A stretch of 64,000 bases of DNA from NCBI RefSeq assembly GCF_900129245.1, contig NZ_FQUT01000015.1, positions 1 through 64,000 on the forward strand, in the 5' to 3' direction. The notes below the pieces were generated by a model. It saw only the letters and a list, made by a program, of their open reading frames with translations, was not told the DNA's origin and searched no databases. Both the position numbers and the translations under genes were made by a program. How positions within the stretch are numbered: the stretch's first letter is position 1; the number at the start of each line of letters is the position of its first letter. This DNA comes from Chryseobacterium arachidis. GTDB taxonomy: Bacteria; Bacteroidota; Bacteroidia; Flavobacteriales; Weeksellaceae. Positions 8,906 to 17,782 of this stretch are shown here, one piece after another.

Positions 8906-10606
8906 ATGAATTTATTTACGGAGACCAATTTAAGTCCTGATATTCTTAAGGCAATTGGCGAACTGGGCTACGAAAGCCCGACAGAAATCCAAAAACAGAC
9001 TATCCCTTTCATTCTTTCAGATATTCGCGACTTGATCGCACTTGCGCAGACAGGGACAGGCAAAACAGCAGCGTTTTCGCTTCCGATTTTGGATATGATT
9101 GACGATACGAGTCGCAAAATCCAACTTTTGGTGCTTTGTCCGACACGAGAATTATGTCTTCAGATTGCTAAAGACATTAAAAATTATTCCAAGTACATGA
9201 AAGACATCAAAACTACAGCAGTTTACGGTGGAAGCAGTATTATGGAACAAATCCGTTCTTTAAAAGATAAACCGCAGATTATTGTGGGAACTCCGGGAAG
9301 AGTTATCGATTTGATTAACAGAAAAGCTTTGGATTTTTCTGCTATTCACTGGTTGGTTTTAGATGAAGCAGACGAAATGCTTTCTATGGGTTTCAAAGAC
9401 GAATTGGAAACAATTTTGAGCGAAACTCCTGAAACTAAGCAAACTTTCTTGTTCTCTGCAACGATGAACAAAGAGGTGGAAAGAATTTCTAAAAATTACC
9501 TGACAAAACCACACAGAATTTCTGTAGGTTCTATTAACGAAGTTAAAAAGAACATTAAGCATCTGTATTATGTGGCAGGTTACCGTCAGAAAAAAGAGGC
9601 ATTGAAGAGATTAATCGATTCAAACCCTAATCAGTATTCAATTATTTTCTGTAGAACAAGAATGGAAACTCAGGAAGTTGCCGATTTCTTAATGCAGAAC
9701 GGGTATGCAGCTGATGCACTTCACGGAGATCTTTCTCAGGCGCAGAGAGATACGGTAATGAAGAAATTCAGATTGAAGAATATTGATATTCTGGTGGCGA
9801 CTGACGTTGCGGCAAGAGGTCTTGATGTGAATTCTTTAACGCACGTTATCCATTATTCTTTGCCTGATGACCCTGAAGTATTCGTACACAGAAGCGGTAG
9901 AACGGGTAGAGCTGGAAAAGACGGTATTTCAATTGCTTTAATTAAGCCTGAAGAGAGCAGAAAATTAAAACAGATAAAATCAGTAACTAAAATTGAGATC
10001 AATGAGGCTAAAATCCCAACGGGAGAAGAGGTGATCAAAGCTCAGGTAGGTGGTGTTTTTGAAAGTCTGTTTGAAGTACATGAAGATTTCTTTGAATTTG
10101 ATGATTCTTTAATTCCTGATTTGTCAGCGTTTTCAAAAGAAGAATTGGTTCACAAATTACTTCAGTTCCAATTGAAAGACCTTGCTCTTTATTACAAAGA
10201 CAGACATGATCTTGTTGAGCAGAAACTAAGCAGCAGAGATGATGATTACTCATCAAGAAGAGGAGACAGAAGGGATCGTGACAGAGGCAGAGACCGCGAC
10301 AGAGGAGACAGAAACGATAGAGGAAGAGAGCGTGGCGGAAAACCGAGAAGAAAAGATGAAAACATGGTAAGATTCTTCTTCAATCTTGGTAAAAAAGATC
10401 AGCTGAAAAAACTAGATGTTTTGGATATTATCAACAAAGCGACATCTAACGGAAAAAGCAAAAAAAGAGCAGAAATCGGTGATATCGAAATTTTGGAGAA
10501 ATTCTCTTTCTTTGAAATCGAAAAATCGTTCAAAGGAGATCTTTTAAGTAATATTTCTACAATGAAGTTCAGAGGTAAAGATATGAGAGCTGAAGAAGCT
10601 AACTAA
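8906..10606 (+). CDS. DEAD-box ATP-dependent RNA helicase, DeaD/DbpA-like
   Basis: This is a cytoplasmic RNA helicase. The core has the Q motif near residues 20-30, AQTGTGKT (47-54), PTREL, TPGR, DEAD (153-156), SAT (184-186), and ARGLD with HRSGRTGRAG in the second RecA domain. An Arg/Asp-rich linker (about 449-480, repeated RDRGRDRDRG-like units) precedes a C-terminal region with VRFFFNLGKKD and GDIEILEKFSFFEIE. That region resembles the DbpA RNA-binding domain (RRM-like), implying rRNA or structured RNA substrates, ribosome assembly or cold adaptation. At 566 residues it is longer than the second helicase at 16.4-17.7 kb. Start and promoter are clear. Confidence 0.92.
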   Translation: MNLFTETNLSPDILKAIGELGYESPTEIQKQTIPFILSDIRDLIALAQTGTGKTAAFSLPILDMIDDTSRKIQLLVLCPTRELCLQIAKDIKNYSKYMKDIKTTAVYGGSSIMEQIRSLKDKPQIIVGTPGRVIDLINRKALDFSAIHWLVLDEADEMLSMGFKDELETILSETPETKQTFLFSATMNKEVERISKNYLTKPHRISVGSINEVKKNIKHLYYVAGYRQKKEALKRLIDSNPNQYSIIFCRTRMETQEVADFLMQNGYAADALHGDLSQAQRDTVMKKFRLKNIDILVATDVAARGLDVNSLTHVIHYSLPDDPEVFVHRSGRTGRAGKDGISIALIKPEESRKLKQIKSVTKIEINEAKIPTGEEVIKAQVGGVFESLFEVHEDFFEFDDSLIPDLSAFSKEELVHKLLQFQLKDLALYYKDRHDLVEQKLSSRDDDYSSRRGDRRDRDRGRDRDRGDRNDRGRERGGKPRRKDENMVRFFFNLGKKDQLKKLDVLDIINKATSNGKSKKRAEIGDIEILEKFSFFEIEKSFKGDLLSNISTMKFRGKDMRAEEAN

Positions 10607-10624
10607 TTTACTTTTAACAATATA

Positions 10625-10649
10625 AACCGGCCTTAGTGCCGGTTTTTTT
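10625..10649 (+). terminator. Terminator after the DEAD-box gene
   Basis: An AACCGGC/GCCGGTT stem with a 6-nt loop is followed by a run of T. Confidence 0.85.
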
Positions 10650-10758
10650 GTATACTAATGAAGTGTGAACTCAATGTTAACAAAACTTAATGTTGTATTG
10701 TTTCAGGTAAGAGGGTTTTTTAAGAAATTTGCACTCGAATTATAATAAAAACTTTACA

Positions 10759-11397
10759 ATGGGAATTGGTAATATTTTCCACGCTTTTCAACCGAAAGAT
10801 AAAATCTTCTTTGTGCTTTTCGAAAAAGTAACAGAAAACCTTGTAGCAATGTCTGAGGAATTCAACCACGGAATTAAAGACTTTGATCTTAACGATGATT
10901 CTATGTTGAAAAAGATGAGCGACTTTGAACACAAAAATGATGAATTAACACATGAGATCTTCGTAGAATTGGGAAAAAACTTTATCACTCCATTCGACAG
11001 AGAAGATATCCATACGTTAGCAACAGGATTAGACGATATTGCAGATTACATCTACGCTTCTACAAAATATATTTTCCTTTATAAGTCTCCGGAAATGAAG
11101 GCTTATTCTGATTTTTCTCTACTGATTCACAAGGCTTGTCTTGAAATCCAGAATGCTATGAAAAACCTTAAAGGTTTCAAAAACATGGAGCAGGTAAAAG
11201 AAGCTTGTATCAAAGTTAATTCCATCGAAAATATTGCAGACGATTTGTTGTCGAATTCTATGGTAGAATTGTTCGAGACAAACGATGCGATCAACATTAT
11301 TAAAGTTTCATCTGTACTTAATTATCTTGAAGTTGTAACTGACAAAGCAGAAGATGTTGCCAACACGATTGAGAACATCATGATTAAATACGCTTAA
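10759..11397 (+). CDS. DUF47 (PhoU-like) phosphate transport accessory protein
   Basis: This is a cytoplasmic all-helical protein of 212 residues from ATG 10759 (MGIGNIFHAFQPKDKIFF). It matches the DUF47/TIGR00153 family, PhoU-like metal-binding bundles usually encoded beside PiT transporters. Acidic helices (FEHKNDELTHEIFVELGK, FDREDIHTLATGLDDIADY, VEDVANTIE-like) carry the repeated E/D..H pattern of PhoU. It sits 20 nt upstream of the PiT gene, so it very likely modulates that transporter. An earlier in-frame ATG at 10729 adds ten residues without family support. Confidence 0.88.
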   Translation: MGIGNIFHAFQPKDKIFFVLFEKVTENLVAMSEEFNHGIKDFDLNDDSMLKKMSDFEHKNDELTHEIFVELGKNFITPFDREDIHTLATGLDDIADYIYASTKYIFLYKSPEMKAYSDFSLLIHKACLEIQNAMKNLKGFKNMEQVKEACIKVNSIENIADDLLSNSMVELFETNDAINIIKVSSVLNYLEVVTDKAEDVANTIENIMIKYA

Positions 11398-11417
11398 TTA
11401 ATAATTATAATTAAACA

Positions 11418-12560
11418 ATGGAATTTCCGATTTTACTTATAGTTATTATTGCATTGGCTCTAATATTTGATTACATTAATGGTTTTCACGATGCAGCCAA
11501 CTCAATTGCGACTATTGTTTCTACGAAAGTTTTAACTCCTTTCCAGGCCGTTCTTTGGGCAGCACTTTGGAACTTTGCAGCTTTCTTTATCGCTGCGTAT
11601 ATCATTGGAGAATTTAAAATTGGTAATACAATTGCCAAAACAGTTAACGAAAATTTTATCACCCTCGAAGTTATCTTTTCAGGTCTCGTGGCGGCTATTG
11701 CCTGGAACCTGTTAACATGGTGGTTTGGTATTCCTTCATCATCATCACATACATTGATCGGTGGTTTCCTTGGAGCGGCTTTAATGCATGCTTTCATGAT
11801 GGATTATCACGATGTTGTTGCCACCCAGCCTAATTTGGGAACTTGGGAAACACTTAAAGAAGCAGCAAGCCAGGTAACTCATCAGAGTGTTGTGAAGTTT
11901 GATAAAGTAATTCCTATTTTCCTTTTCATTTTCATGGCGCCGATTATAGGGATGATTATCTCGATTATTATTACTTTAATCATTGTTCACCTTTACAAAA
12001 GATCAAACCCACACAAGGCAGATCAGTCTTTTAAAAGATTGCAGCTGGCTTCTTCAGCGTTATTCAGTTTAGGACACGGTTTGAATGATGCTCAGAAAGT
12101 AATGGGGATTATTGGGGCAGCGGTAATTTATTACCACGTGAATATGCTTCAGGATGTTACTTACCTTAATGTTCCTTCCGCAGAACGTTTCGATTATTTT
12201 GCACAGCATTATATCTGGGTTCCTTTGGTTTCATTTATTGCCATTGCATTAGGAACCATGAGTGGTGGTTGGAAGATTATCAAAACAATGGGTACTAAAA
12301 TTACAAAAGTAACTTCACTGGAAGGGGTAAGTGCTGAAACTGCAGGGGCGATTACTTTATTCATTACAGACCACTTCGGAATTCCAGTTTCTACAACGCA
12401 CACGATTACTGGTTCCATCATCGGAGTTGGTTTAACGAAAAGGATTTCTGCTGTAAGATGGGGGATTACCGTAAGTCTACTTTGGGCTTGGGTTCTTACC
12501 ATTCCTATTTCGGCGATTGTTGCGGGAATAACTTATCTTTTGGTAACATTTTTCTCTTAA
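11418..12560 (+). CDS. Inorganic phosphate transporter, PiT family
   Basis: This is a low-affinity cation/phosphate symporter of the inner membrane, 380 residues with about ten hydrophobic spans. The two inverted family signatures are visible: DYINGFHDAANSIAT near residue 17 and GHGLNDAQKVMGII in the second half. GIPSSSSHTLIGG and GIPVSTTHTITGSIIG are the paired substrate loops. It follows DUF47 in a two-gene phosphate operon and ends at a strong terminator. Confidence 0.93.
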   Translation: MEFPILLIVIIALALIFDYINGFHDAANSIATIVSTKVLTPFQAVLWAALWNFAAFFIAAYIIGEFKIGNTIAKTVNENFITLEVIFSGLVAAIAWNLLTWWFGIPSSSSHTLIGGFLGAALMHAFMMDYHDVVATQPNLGTWETLKEAASQVTHQSVVKFDKVIPIFLFIFMAPIIGMIISIIITLIIVHLYKRSNPHKADQSFKRLQLASSALFSLGHGLNDAQKVMGIIGAAVIYYHVNMLQDVTYLNVPSAERFDYFAQHYIWVPLVSFIAIALGTMSGGWKIIKTMGTKITKVTSLEGVSAETAGAITLFITDHFGIPVSTTHTITGSIIGVGLTKRISAVRWGITVSLLWAWVLTIPISAIVAGITYLLVTFFS

Positions 12561-12582
12561 AAAAAGAAATGTATATATTATG

Positions 12583-12614
12583 AAAACTTTGTTCAATCGG
12601 GCAAAGTTTTTTTT
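12583..12614 (+). terminator. Terminator of the phosphate operon
   Basis: A 9-bp stem (12583-12591 with 12602-12610) is followed by T residues, 20 nt after the PiT stop. Confidence 0.85.
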
Positions 12615-12699
12615 GTTTTAGAAACTGTTTGATTCTTTTCGGAATCTGTTTCTAAGGATTAAGTTAATTTCATCGAAAGGTATTATAAGTTTTTTGTTT

Positions 12700-12810
12700 G
12701 AAGTTTTTCCTGCTTTCTGTATTCACTATTTTTTTGGGTATCGGGGCGGCAGCGAAGCTGCCGCCCCGATACCCAAAAAAATGAGCCTAAACAAGTACTG
12801 TGACTGGGCG
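12700..12810 (+). repeat. Dispersed hairpin element, copy 1 (subtype B)
   Basis: A 55-nt perfect hairpin (12728-12782, 26-bp stem, GAA loop, centre GCGAAGC) is flanked on the left by GAAG...TTCCTGCTTTC and on the right by ATGAGCC..AAACA..TACTG..ACTGGGC. The arms and flanks match the copy at 56954-57069. It lies in the 422-bp spacer between the PiT and polyprenyl synthase genes. No T run follows on either side, so it is not a plain terminator. Confidence 0.85.
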
Positions 12811-12909
12811 CCTGTTTAAGCATCGCGAAAATACTTACTGAGCTTGCCATTATACAGAAATTTAAGCATAATTTTAAACAAACAATTATTATATAAAATT
12901 TAATTTCTC

Positions 12910-12933
12910 ATCACCAAAAACGGTGATTTTTTT
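12910..12933 (+). terminator. Terminator-like hairpin before the prenyl synthase
   Basis: An ATCACC/GGTGAT stem with a 6-nt loop is followed by TTTTTT. It lies upstream of the promoter at 12931-12964 and may stop read-through from the repeat region. Confidence 0.65.
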
Positions 12934-12964
12934 GCTTATTAAGACCTGAAAAATTGTATTTTTG
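12931..12964 (+). promoter_or_regulatory. Promoter of the polyprenyl synthase gene
   Basis: TTTG (12931-12934) and TATTTTTG (12957-12964) are 22 nt apart and match the Bacteroidota consensus. The ATG at 12983 lies 18 nt downstream. The in-frame TTG at 12962 belongs to the -7 box and is not the start. Confidence 0.65.
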
Positions 12965-12982
12965 CTCAAACTATTAGAATTT

Positions 12983-13954
12983 ATGGAATTTTTAGACAGA
13001 TACCAACAAATCGTTGCGGATGCTATTACGAAGTACACTTTTAAAGACAAACCTGCGGAATTATACGAACCGATGAACTATATCATTTCCCATGGTGGAA
13101 AACGTCTTCGTCCTATAATGGTTTTAATGGCCTGTGACCTATTTGGGGGTGATCTGAAAGAAGCTATCAAGCCGGCATTGGCTATTGAATTTTTCCATAA
13201 TTTTACACTTATCCATGATGATATTATGGATGAAGCTCCGCTGAGAAGAAATAAGCCTACGATCCACACTTTACACGGGATTAATGTAGGAATTCTTTCG
13301 GGAGACGGACTTATGCTGAAAGCATATAAATTTTTCGAAGATCTTGAGCCTGAGGTTTTCAAGGCTTGTATCAGAATTTTCACCCACACAGGTTTGCTTC
13401 TATGCGAAGGTCAGCAATATGACATTAATTTTGAAACTCAGGAAAATGTAACTTATGACGATTATATCAGAATGATTACTTACAAAACAGGAGTTTTAAG
13501 TGCATCTTCATTCGAAATCGGTGCATTGATTGCAAAAGCAAACTTCAAGGATGCAAAAGCGATTTTCAACTTCGGAAAACATATCGGAATTGCCTTCCAG
13601 ATAATGGATGATTATCTGGATGTATTCGGAGATCAGGCACAGTTCGGGAAAAAGCATGCCGGAGATATTTACGAAAATAAAAAAACTGTTCTTTACTTAA
13701 TGGCGAGAGAACATGCAACGGAGGAAGAAAGAAAAGAATTGGATTACTGGTATTCCAAAAAAACCGACAATATTGATAAAGTATACGGAGTTGAAAAGAT
13801 TTTCAGAAGAACGAAGGTAGACGAAAAAGCATTGCGTTTAATCGAAAAACACAACGAGATTGGGCAGAGCTACCTTCAGAAAATCGATATTCCGGATGAG
13901 AAGAAAAAACCGTTTGCTGAACTGGCAAATTATTTATTGAGAAGAGAATCATAA
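12983..13954 (+). CDS. Polyprenyl (geranylgeranyl/farnesyl-type) diphosphate synthase
   Basis: This is a trans-isoprenyl diphosphate synthase that extends allylic diphosphates with isopentenyl diphosphate in the cytoplasm. GGKRLRP is at about residues 38-44. The first Asp-rich motif DDIMD (79-83) and the second, QIMDDYLD (near 210), bind magnesium diphosphate. The length from ATG 12983 is 323 residues. The first motif has the short DDxxD form, and chain length cannot be fixed by eye; menaquinone side chain or carotenoid/flexirubin-related supply are possible. It has its own promoter. Confidence 0.9.
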   Translation: MEFLDRYQQIVADAITKYTFKDKPAELYEPMNYIISHGGKRLRPIMVLMACDLFGGDLKEAIKPALAIEFFHNFTLIHDDIMDEAPLRRNKPTIHTLHGINVGILSGDGLMLKAYKFFEDLEPEVFKACIRIFTHTGLLLCEGQQYDINFETQENVTYDDYIRMITYKTGVLSASSFEIGALIAKANFKDAKAIFNFGKHIGIAFQIMDDYLDVFGDQAQFGKKHAGDIYENKKTVLYLMAREHATEEERKELDYWYSKKTDNIDKVYGVEKIFRRTKVDEKALRLIEKHNEIGQSYLQKIDIPDEKKKPFAELANYLLRRES

Positions 13955-13965
13955 TTTGATAATTA

Positions 13966-14019
13966 GTCAATTTGAAAATTTGAAAATGAAAACAGTAGAT
14001 TTTTAATTTTCAAATTGAC
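13966..14019. repeat. Intergenic inverted repeat
   Basis: Perfect 14-nt arms (13966-13979 and 14006-14019) built from a TTTGAAAA word separate the prenyl synthase and GSCFA genes. Further partial copies of the word follow up to 14038. It has no T tract. Confidence 0.7.
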
Positions 14020-14046
14020 ACATTCTCAATTTTTCAAATAGATTAA

Positions 14047-15006
14047 ATGAAATTCAGGACAGAAGTTGATATTAAAGAATCGCAGAAGAAGATTGATGTT
14101 GAAGATAAAATATTTTCAATAGGTTCCTGTTTTGCTTCCGAAATGTCGGATCTGTTTATGCAAGGACAATTGCAGACTGTTAATAATCCTTTCGGAACTA
14201 TTTTTAATCCTTTTTCGATCAATAACTCCATTAAAAGGCTTCATGATGCAGCGTTTTATCATGAAGATGAATTAATCACTTTTAATAATGAATTTATTTC
14301 TCTCGATCATCACACAAGCTTTGATACCCGGTATATTCATCAGACATTAGCTAAAATTAATGCGAAAATAGAAGAGGCAAATTCATTCCTTCAAAATACC
14401 AATTGGGTTATTATAACCTACGGGAGCTCGTTTATTTATGAATTTGTTCCGAAACAGAAACTCGTTGCCAATTGCCATAAAATTCCACAGAAATTCTTCA
14501 AAAAAAGGCTGTTGAGTTTTCAGGAAATTACAGAATCTATTTACAATACGATTTTAAATTTAAAGGATATTTGTGTGGATGATGTCCAGATTCTTTTTAC
14601 AGTTTCCCCGGTTCGCCATACAAAAGACGGTATGATTGAAAATCAGTTAAGCAAGTCAAAATTAATCACTGCCATTCATGAAATGATAGATGGGCTGGAT
14701 TATTGCCATTATCTCCCGATTTACGAGATTTTGATGGATGATCTTCGCGATTACCGTTTTTATAAGGAAGATATGATTCATCCAAGTCATCAGGCGGTTA
14801 ATTATATTTTTGAAAAATTCGGGAATGCTTATTTTTCTGAGGAAACGAAGGAGTTTATTAAAGAAAATTTTAAAATTCATCAGGCTTTAGAGCACAAAAC
14901 CGACGATGATAAAGACCCCAAATACATCGAATTCAGAGAGAAATTAAACCAAAGGATTGAAATTCAAAGACAAAAAGTGAAACATAAAATCTTTCCCGAT
15001 GATTGA
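14047..15006 (+). CDS. GSCFA domain protein
   Basis: The protein belongs to the GSCFA family, named for the motif seen here at residues 24-28 (FSIGSCFASEM). The family is an SGNH-hydrolase relative with unknown substrate. Other matching regions are NNPFGTIFNPFSI, a FT.SPVRH-type stretch (LFTVSPVRHTKDG), and the Asp/His region DMIHPSHQAVNYIFEKF near residue 245. The length of 319 residues is typical and there is no signal peptide. It overlaps the next gene by 8 bp, so the two are translationally linked. Confidence 0.88.
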   Translation: MKFRTEVDIKESQKKIDVEDKIFSIGSCFASEMSDLFMQGQLQTVNNPFGTIFNPFSINNSIKRLHDAAFYHEDELITFNNEFISLDHHTSFDTRYIHQTLAKINAKIEEANSFLQNTNWVIITYGSSFIYEFVPKQKLVANCHKIPQKFFKKRLLSFQEITESIYNTILNLKDICVDDVQILFTVSPVRHTKDGMIENQLSKSKLITAIHEMIDGLDYCHYLPIYEILMDDLRDYRFYKEDMIHPSHQAVNYIFEKFGNAYFSEETKEFIKENFKIHQALEHKTDDDKDPKYIEFREKLNQRIEIQRQKVKHKIFPDD

Positions 15007-15520
15007 TTTTACGAAACTTGATTATTTAAAAACAGGAAATGACAAGCAAAGAAGAGCTTATGAACTTCTTACTAAACAAAGATTCTTTGAAAAGATGAAT
15101 TTCTATTCACCGATTCTCGCAGGAACAATTCCTATCGAAATTGATATTGAAGGAAGCGATCTTGATATTATTTGTGAAGTAGATCTTAAATTTGAAGAAG
15201 ACTTTTTGGATGATTTAATGTTCAGCAAATTTATTCCCTATGATGTAGATGTTGAATATCCTTTGATAGATGGTCAAAAATGCATTACTTTAAATTTTAT
15301 ATTGGAAGACTTTCCCATTGAAATTTTCGGACAGAATAAACCGACAATTGAGCAAAATGCTTACCGTCACATGATTGCTGAATATAAAATATTACAGGAG
15401 AAAGGAGAAGATTTTAAACAAAAAATAATAGAATTGAAGAAAAAAGGAATCAAAACGGAACCTGCTTTCGGAATATTGCTGGGACTTGAAAATCCTTATG
15501 AAGATCTATTAAAAATGTAA
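14999..15520 (+). CDS. DUF4269 domain protein, nucleotidyltransferase-like
   Basis: This protein of 173 residues matches DUF4269. The segment AGTIPIEIDIEGSDLDIICEV resembles the metal-binding G-S-D-x-D pattern of nucleotidyltransferase-fold proteins, but the substrate is unknown. It overlaps the GSCFA gene by 8 bp and ends 6 nt before tatD, so GSCFA-DUF4269-TatD form one operon. Why these three are linked is not known to me. Confidence 0.82.
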   Translation: MIDFTKLDYLKTGNDKQRRAYELLTKQRFFEKMNFYSPILAGTIPIEIDIEGSDLDIICEVDLKFEEDFLDDLMFSKFIPYDVDVEYPLIDGQKCITLNFILEDFPIEIFGQNKPTIEQNAYRHMIAEYKILQEKGEDFKQKIIELKKKGIKTEPAFGILLGLENPYEDLLKM

Positions 15521-15526
15521 AAGAAA

Positions 15527-16294
15527 ATGATTGATACACATACACATTTATACGCGGAAGAGTTTGATGAGGACAGAAAAGAAGCGATTCAAAGAGCTTT
15601 GGATAAAGGAATAACAGAGTTTTATCTTCCTGCCATCGATTCAGAATCTCATGAAAAAATGTTGAACCTGGAAACAGAATATCCCAACCAGATTTTTTCA
15701 ATGATGGGCTTACATCCTTGCTATGTAAAGCCTGAATCTTGGGAAAAAGAACTGGAAATCGTTAAAAATTATCTTGATCAGAGAGCTTTTCCGGCGATCG
15801 GAGAGATCGGGATCGATTTATATTGGGATAAAACAACCTTGGATATTCAGGTAAAAGCTTTTGAGCAGCAAATCGATTGGGCAATTGAAAAAGATTTACC
15901 AATTGTCATTCATACCAGAGAAAGTTTTGATGAAACTTTCGAAGTGCTGGAAAGAAAAAAACATCCGAAATTAAGAGGGATTTTCCATTGTTTTTCAGGC
16001 AATCTGGAACATGCAAAACATGCAATAGATCTTAATTTTATTTTGGGAATAGGCGGAGTAGTGACGTTTAAAAATGGGAAAATCGATCAGTTTTTGAACG
16101 AAATTCCGTTAGATAAAATCGTTCTGGAGACAGATTCGCCGTATTTAGCACCGGTTCCGCATAGAGGAAAACGAAATGAAAGTTCGTACCTTGATCTGGT
16201 TGCCGGGAAATTGGTAGATATTTATAAAGTTGATTTTTCCGAGATCGACCGAATTACTACAGAAAATGCGAAGAAGATGTTTGTTCAAATTTAA
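15527..16294 (+). CDS. TatD family metal-dependent hydrolase
   Basis: This is a predicted TatD-type DNase/phosphodiesterase with a TIM barrel. All expected metal ligands are visible: His5 and His7 (DTHTHL), Glu93 (IGEIGIDL), His129 (PIVIHTRE), His154 (IFHCFSG) and Asp203 (ETDSPYLAP). The length of 255 residues is typical. It is the last gene of the GSCFA-DUF4269-TatD operon and converges on the RhlE-like helicase across a shared terminator. Confidence 0.92.
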   Translation: MIDTHTHLYAEEFDEDRKEAIQRALDKGITEFYLPAIDSESHEKMLNLETEYPNQIFSMMGLHPCYVKPESWEKELEIVKNYLDQRAFPAIGEIGIDLYWDKTTLDIQVKAFEQQIDWAIEKDLPIVIHTRESFDETFEVLERKKHPKLRGIFHCFSGNLEHAKHAIDLNFILGIGGVVTFKNGKIDQFLNEIPLDKIVLETDSPYLAPVPHRGKRNESSYLDLVAGKLVDIYKVDFSEIDRITTENAKKMFVQI

Positions 16295-16358
16295 AACAAC
16301 CGACTTGGTATCAAAATAATCAAACAATCGAATTGGCTTCAGCCAAAACACAAAAAAT

Positions 16359-16380
16359 AAGCCTTCCATTCGGAAGGCTT
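16359..16380. terminator. Bidirectional terminator between tatD and the RhlE-like gene
   Basis: An AAGCCTTCC/GGAAGGCTT stem with loop ATTC has T-rich sequence on the plus side and a T-rich run on the minus side after the helicase stop. Confidence 0.75.
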
Positions 16381-16385
16381 TCTTA

Positions 16386-17696
16386 TTATTTCTTTCTCGT
16401 AAAATTCTTGTTCTTAGGCTTTTTAAAGCTGATAGGGCCTGCAGTAGAATCAGGTTTCTTTTTATTGTTATTCGGTCTTGAAGTACCTGGTCTTGAAGAT
16501 CGTGGTTTATTTGCTCCTGCTCCTGCGGAAACCGGTTTATTATTTGAATCTCTTTTCTGGGCTACCAGATCGTCAGTATGGAACGGGTGGTTTTTAATCA
16601 CCGGAATTTTCATCCCGATTAGTTTCTCAGTATTTTTCAGATTTAACAAATCAAGACCATCTACAAAAGAAATAGAAGTTCCTTCTGCGCCAGCTCTTCC
16701 CGTTCTTCCAATTCTGTGGACATACGTTTCAGAAACGTCGGAAAGCTCAAAATTTACGACATATTTCAGTTCATCAATATCAATTCCCCTCGCTGCAATA
16801 TCGGTTGCAACCAAAACTCTGGTTTTCCCGGATTTAAAATTATTTAAAGCATTTTGGCGCGCATTCTGGGATTTATTGCCATGGATGGCTTCTGTAGTAA
16901 TATTGTCTTTTTGAAGTTTTCTGGCAATTTTATCGGCTCCATGTTTCGTTCTTGCAAAAACCAATACAGAGTCGGAAATATTGTTCTTTAAAATATGAGT
17001 CAAAAGGTTTAGTTTGTTATCTCTTTCAACAAAATAAACGGATTGTTTAATAGTTTCAGCGGTTGAGGAAACAGGTGTTACTTCCACTTTTACAGGATTA
17101 TTCAAGATAGAATCTGCAAGTTTCTGAATCTCTTTCGGCATTGTTGCTGAGAAAAACAAAGTTTGTCTTTTCTGGGGAAGTAATTTGATAACTCTTTTTA
17201 CATCATGCACAAAACCCATATCCAGCATTCTGTCGGCTTCGTCTAAAACAAAAATTTCAAGATTTTTCAGGCTGATAATTCCCTGGGCAATAAAGTCCAA
17301 AAGTCTTCCCGGGGTTGCTACTAAAATATCAATACCTTTTCTTAAAGCAGCTTCCTGATTTCCTTGTTTTACCCCTCCGAAAATCACCAAATGTTTTAAG
17401 GGTAAGTATTTTCCGTAAGCCTGGATGTTTTCTTCAATCTGAATGGCTAATTCTCGTGTAGGAGTGAGAATTAAAGCTTTAATATGGTTAGATGGCTTAT
17501 TTTTAGAAAGATTTTGAAGAATCGGTATGGCAAATGCAGCAGTTTTTCCTGTTCCTGTCTGTGCACATCCCAAAAAGTCTTTTCCCTGTATAATTTCCGG
17601 GATTGATTTTTCCTGAATGGGGGTTGGGTTGGTATATCCTTGTTCCTGAATTGCCTTGGCAATAGGTTCTATTAAGTTTAGGTCTGTAAAATTCAA
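16386..17696 (-). CDS. DEAD-box RNA helicase, RhlE-like
   Basis: This is the second RNA helicase of the window, 436 residues. The start is TTG at 17696 (NFTDLNLIEPIAKAI), because no ATG lies in frame nearby and the Q-motif region begins at once. Motifs are AQTGTGKT (45-52), PTREL, GG, TPGR, DEAD (152-155), SAT, ARGIDI and HRIGRTGRAG. The tail (about 375-436) is basic, with Asn/Pro/Lys/Ser-rich sequence ending KNKNFTRKK, typical of RhlE. The leader carries a terminator-like hairpin (17721-17744) downstream of a -7 box, so attenuation or autoregulation is possible. Confidence 0.9.
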   Translation of the reverse strand: MNFTDLNLIEPIAKAIQEQGYTNPTPIQEKSIPEIIQGKDFLGCAQTGTGKTAAFAIPILQNLSKNKPSNHIKALILTPTRELAIQIEENIQAYGKYLPLKHLVIFGGVKQGNQEAALRKGIDILVATPGRLLDFIAQGIISLKNLEIFVLDEADRMLDMGFVHDVKRVIKLLPQKRQTLFFSATMPKEIQKLADSILNNPVKVEVTPVSSTAETIKQSVYFVERDNKLNLLTHILKNNISDSVLVFARTKHGADKIARKLQKDNITTEAIHGNKSQNARQNALNNFKSGKTRVLVATDIAARGIDIDELKYVVNFELSDVSETYVHRIGRTGRAGAEGTSISFVDGLDLLNLKNTEKLIGMKIPVIKNHPFHTDDLVAQKRDSNNKPVSAGAGANKPRSSRPGTSRPNNNKKKPDSTAGPISFKKPKNKNFTRKK

Positions 17697-17720
17697 ATGA
17701 ATTGTTTTTATAATTAAATA

Positions 17721-17744
17721 AAAATTCCTTCAAAATGAAGGAAT
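17721..17744 (-). terminator. Hairpin with T tract in the rhlE leader
   Basis: On the minus strand ATTCCTTC, a short loop and GAAGGAAT are followed by TTTT. It may end the DUF6438 transcript, but it lies downstream of the TACCTTTG box at 17761-17754 and so could also be a leader attenuator. Confidence 0.6.
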
Positions 17745-17753
17745 TATGTTTTG

Positions 17754-17761
17754 CAAAGGTA
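17754..17761 (-). promoter_or_regulatory. Possible -7 box for the RhlE-like gene
   Basis: TACCTTTG on the minus strand fits TAnnTTTG, about 58 nt upstream of the TTG start. No clear -33 element is seen. Confidence 0.4.
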
Positions 17762-17782
17762 GGTTAATATTTTTAAATGAAA

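Noticed and set aside
8906..17696. Two DEAD-box helicases as duplicates
   Set aside because: They differ in C-terminal domains (DbpA-like versus basic RhlE tail) and core motifs, so they are distinct families, not a recent duplication.
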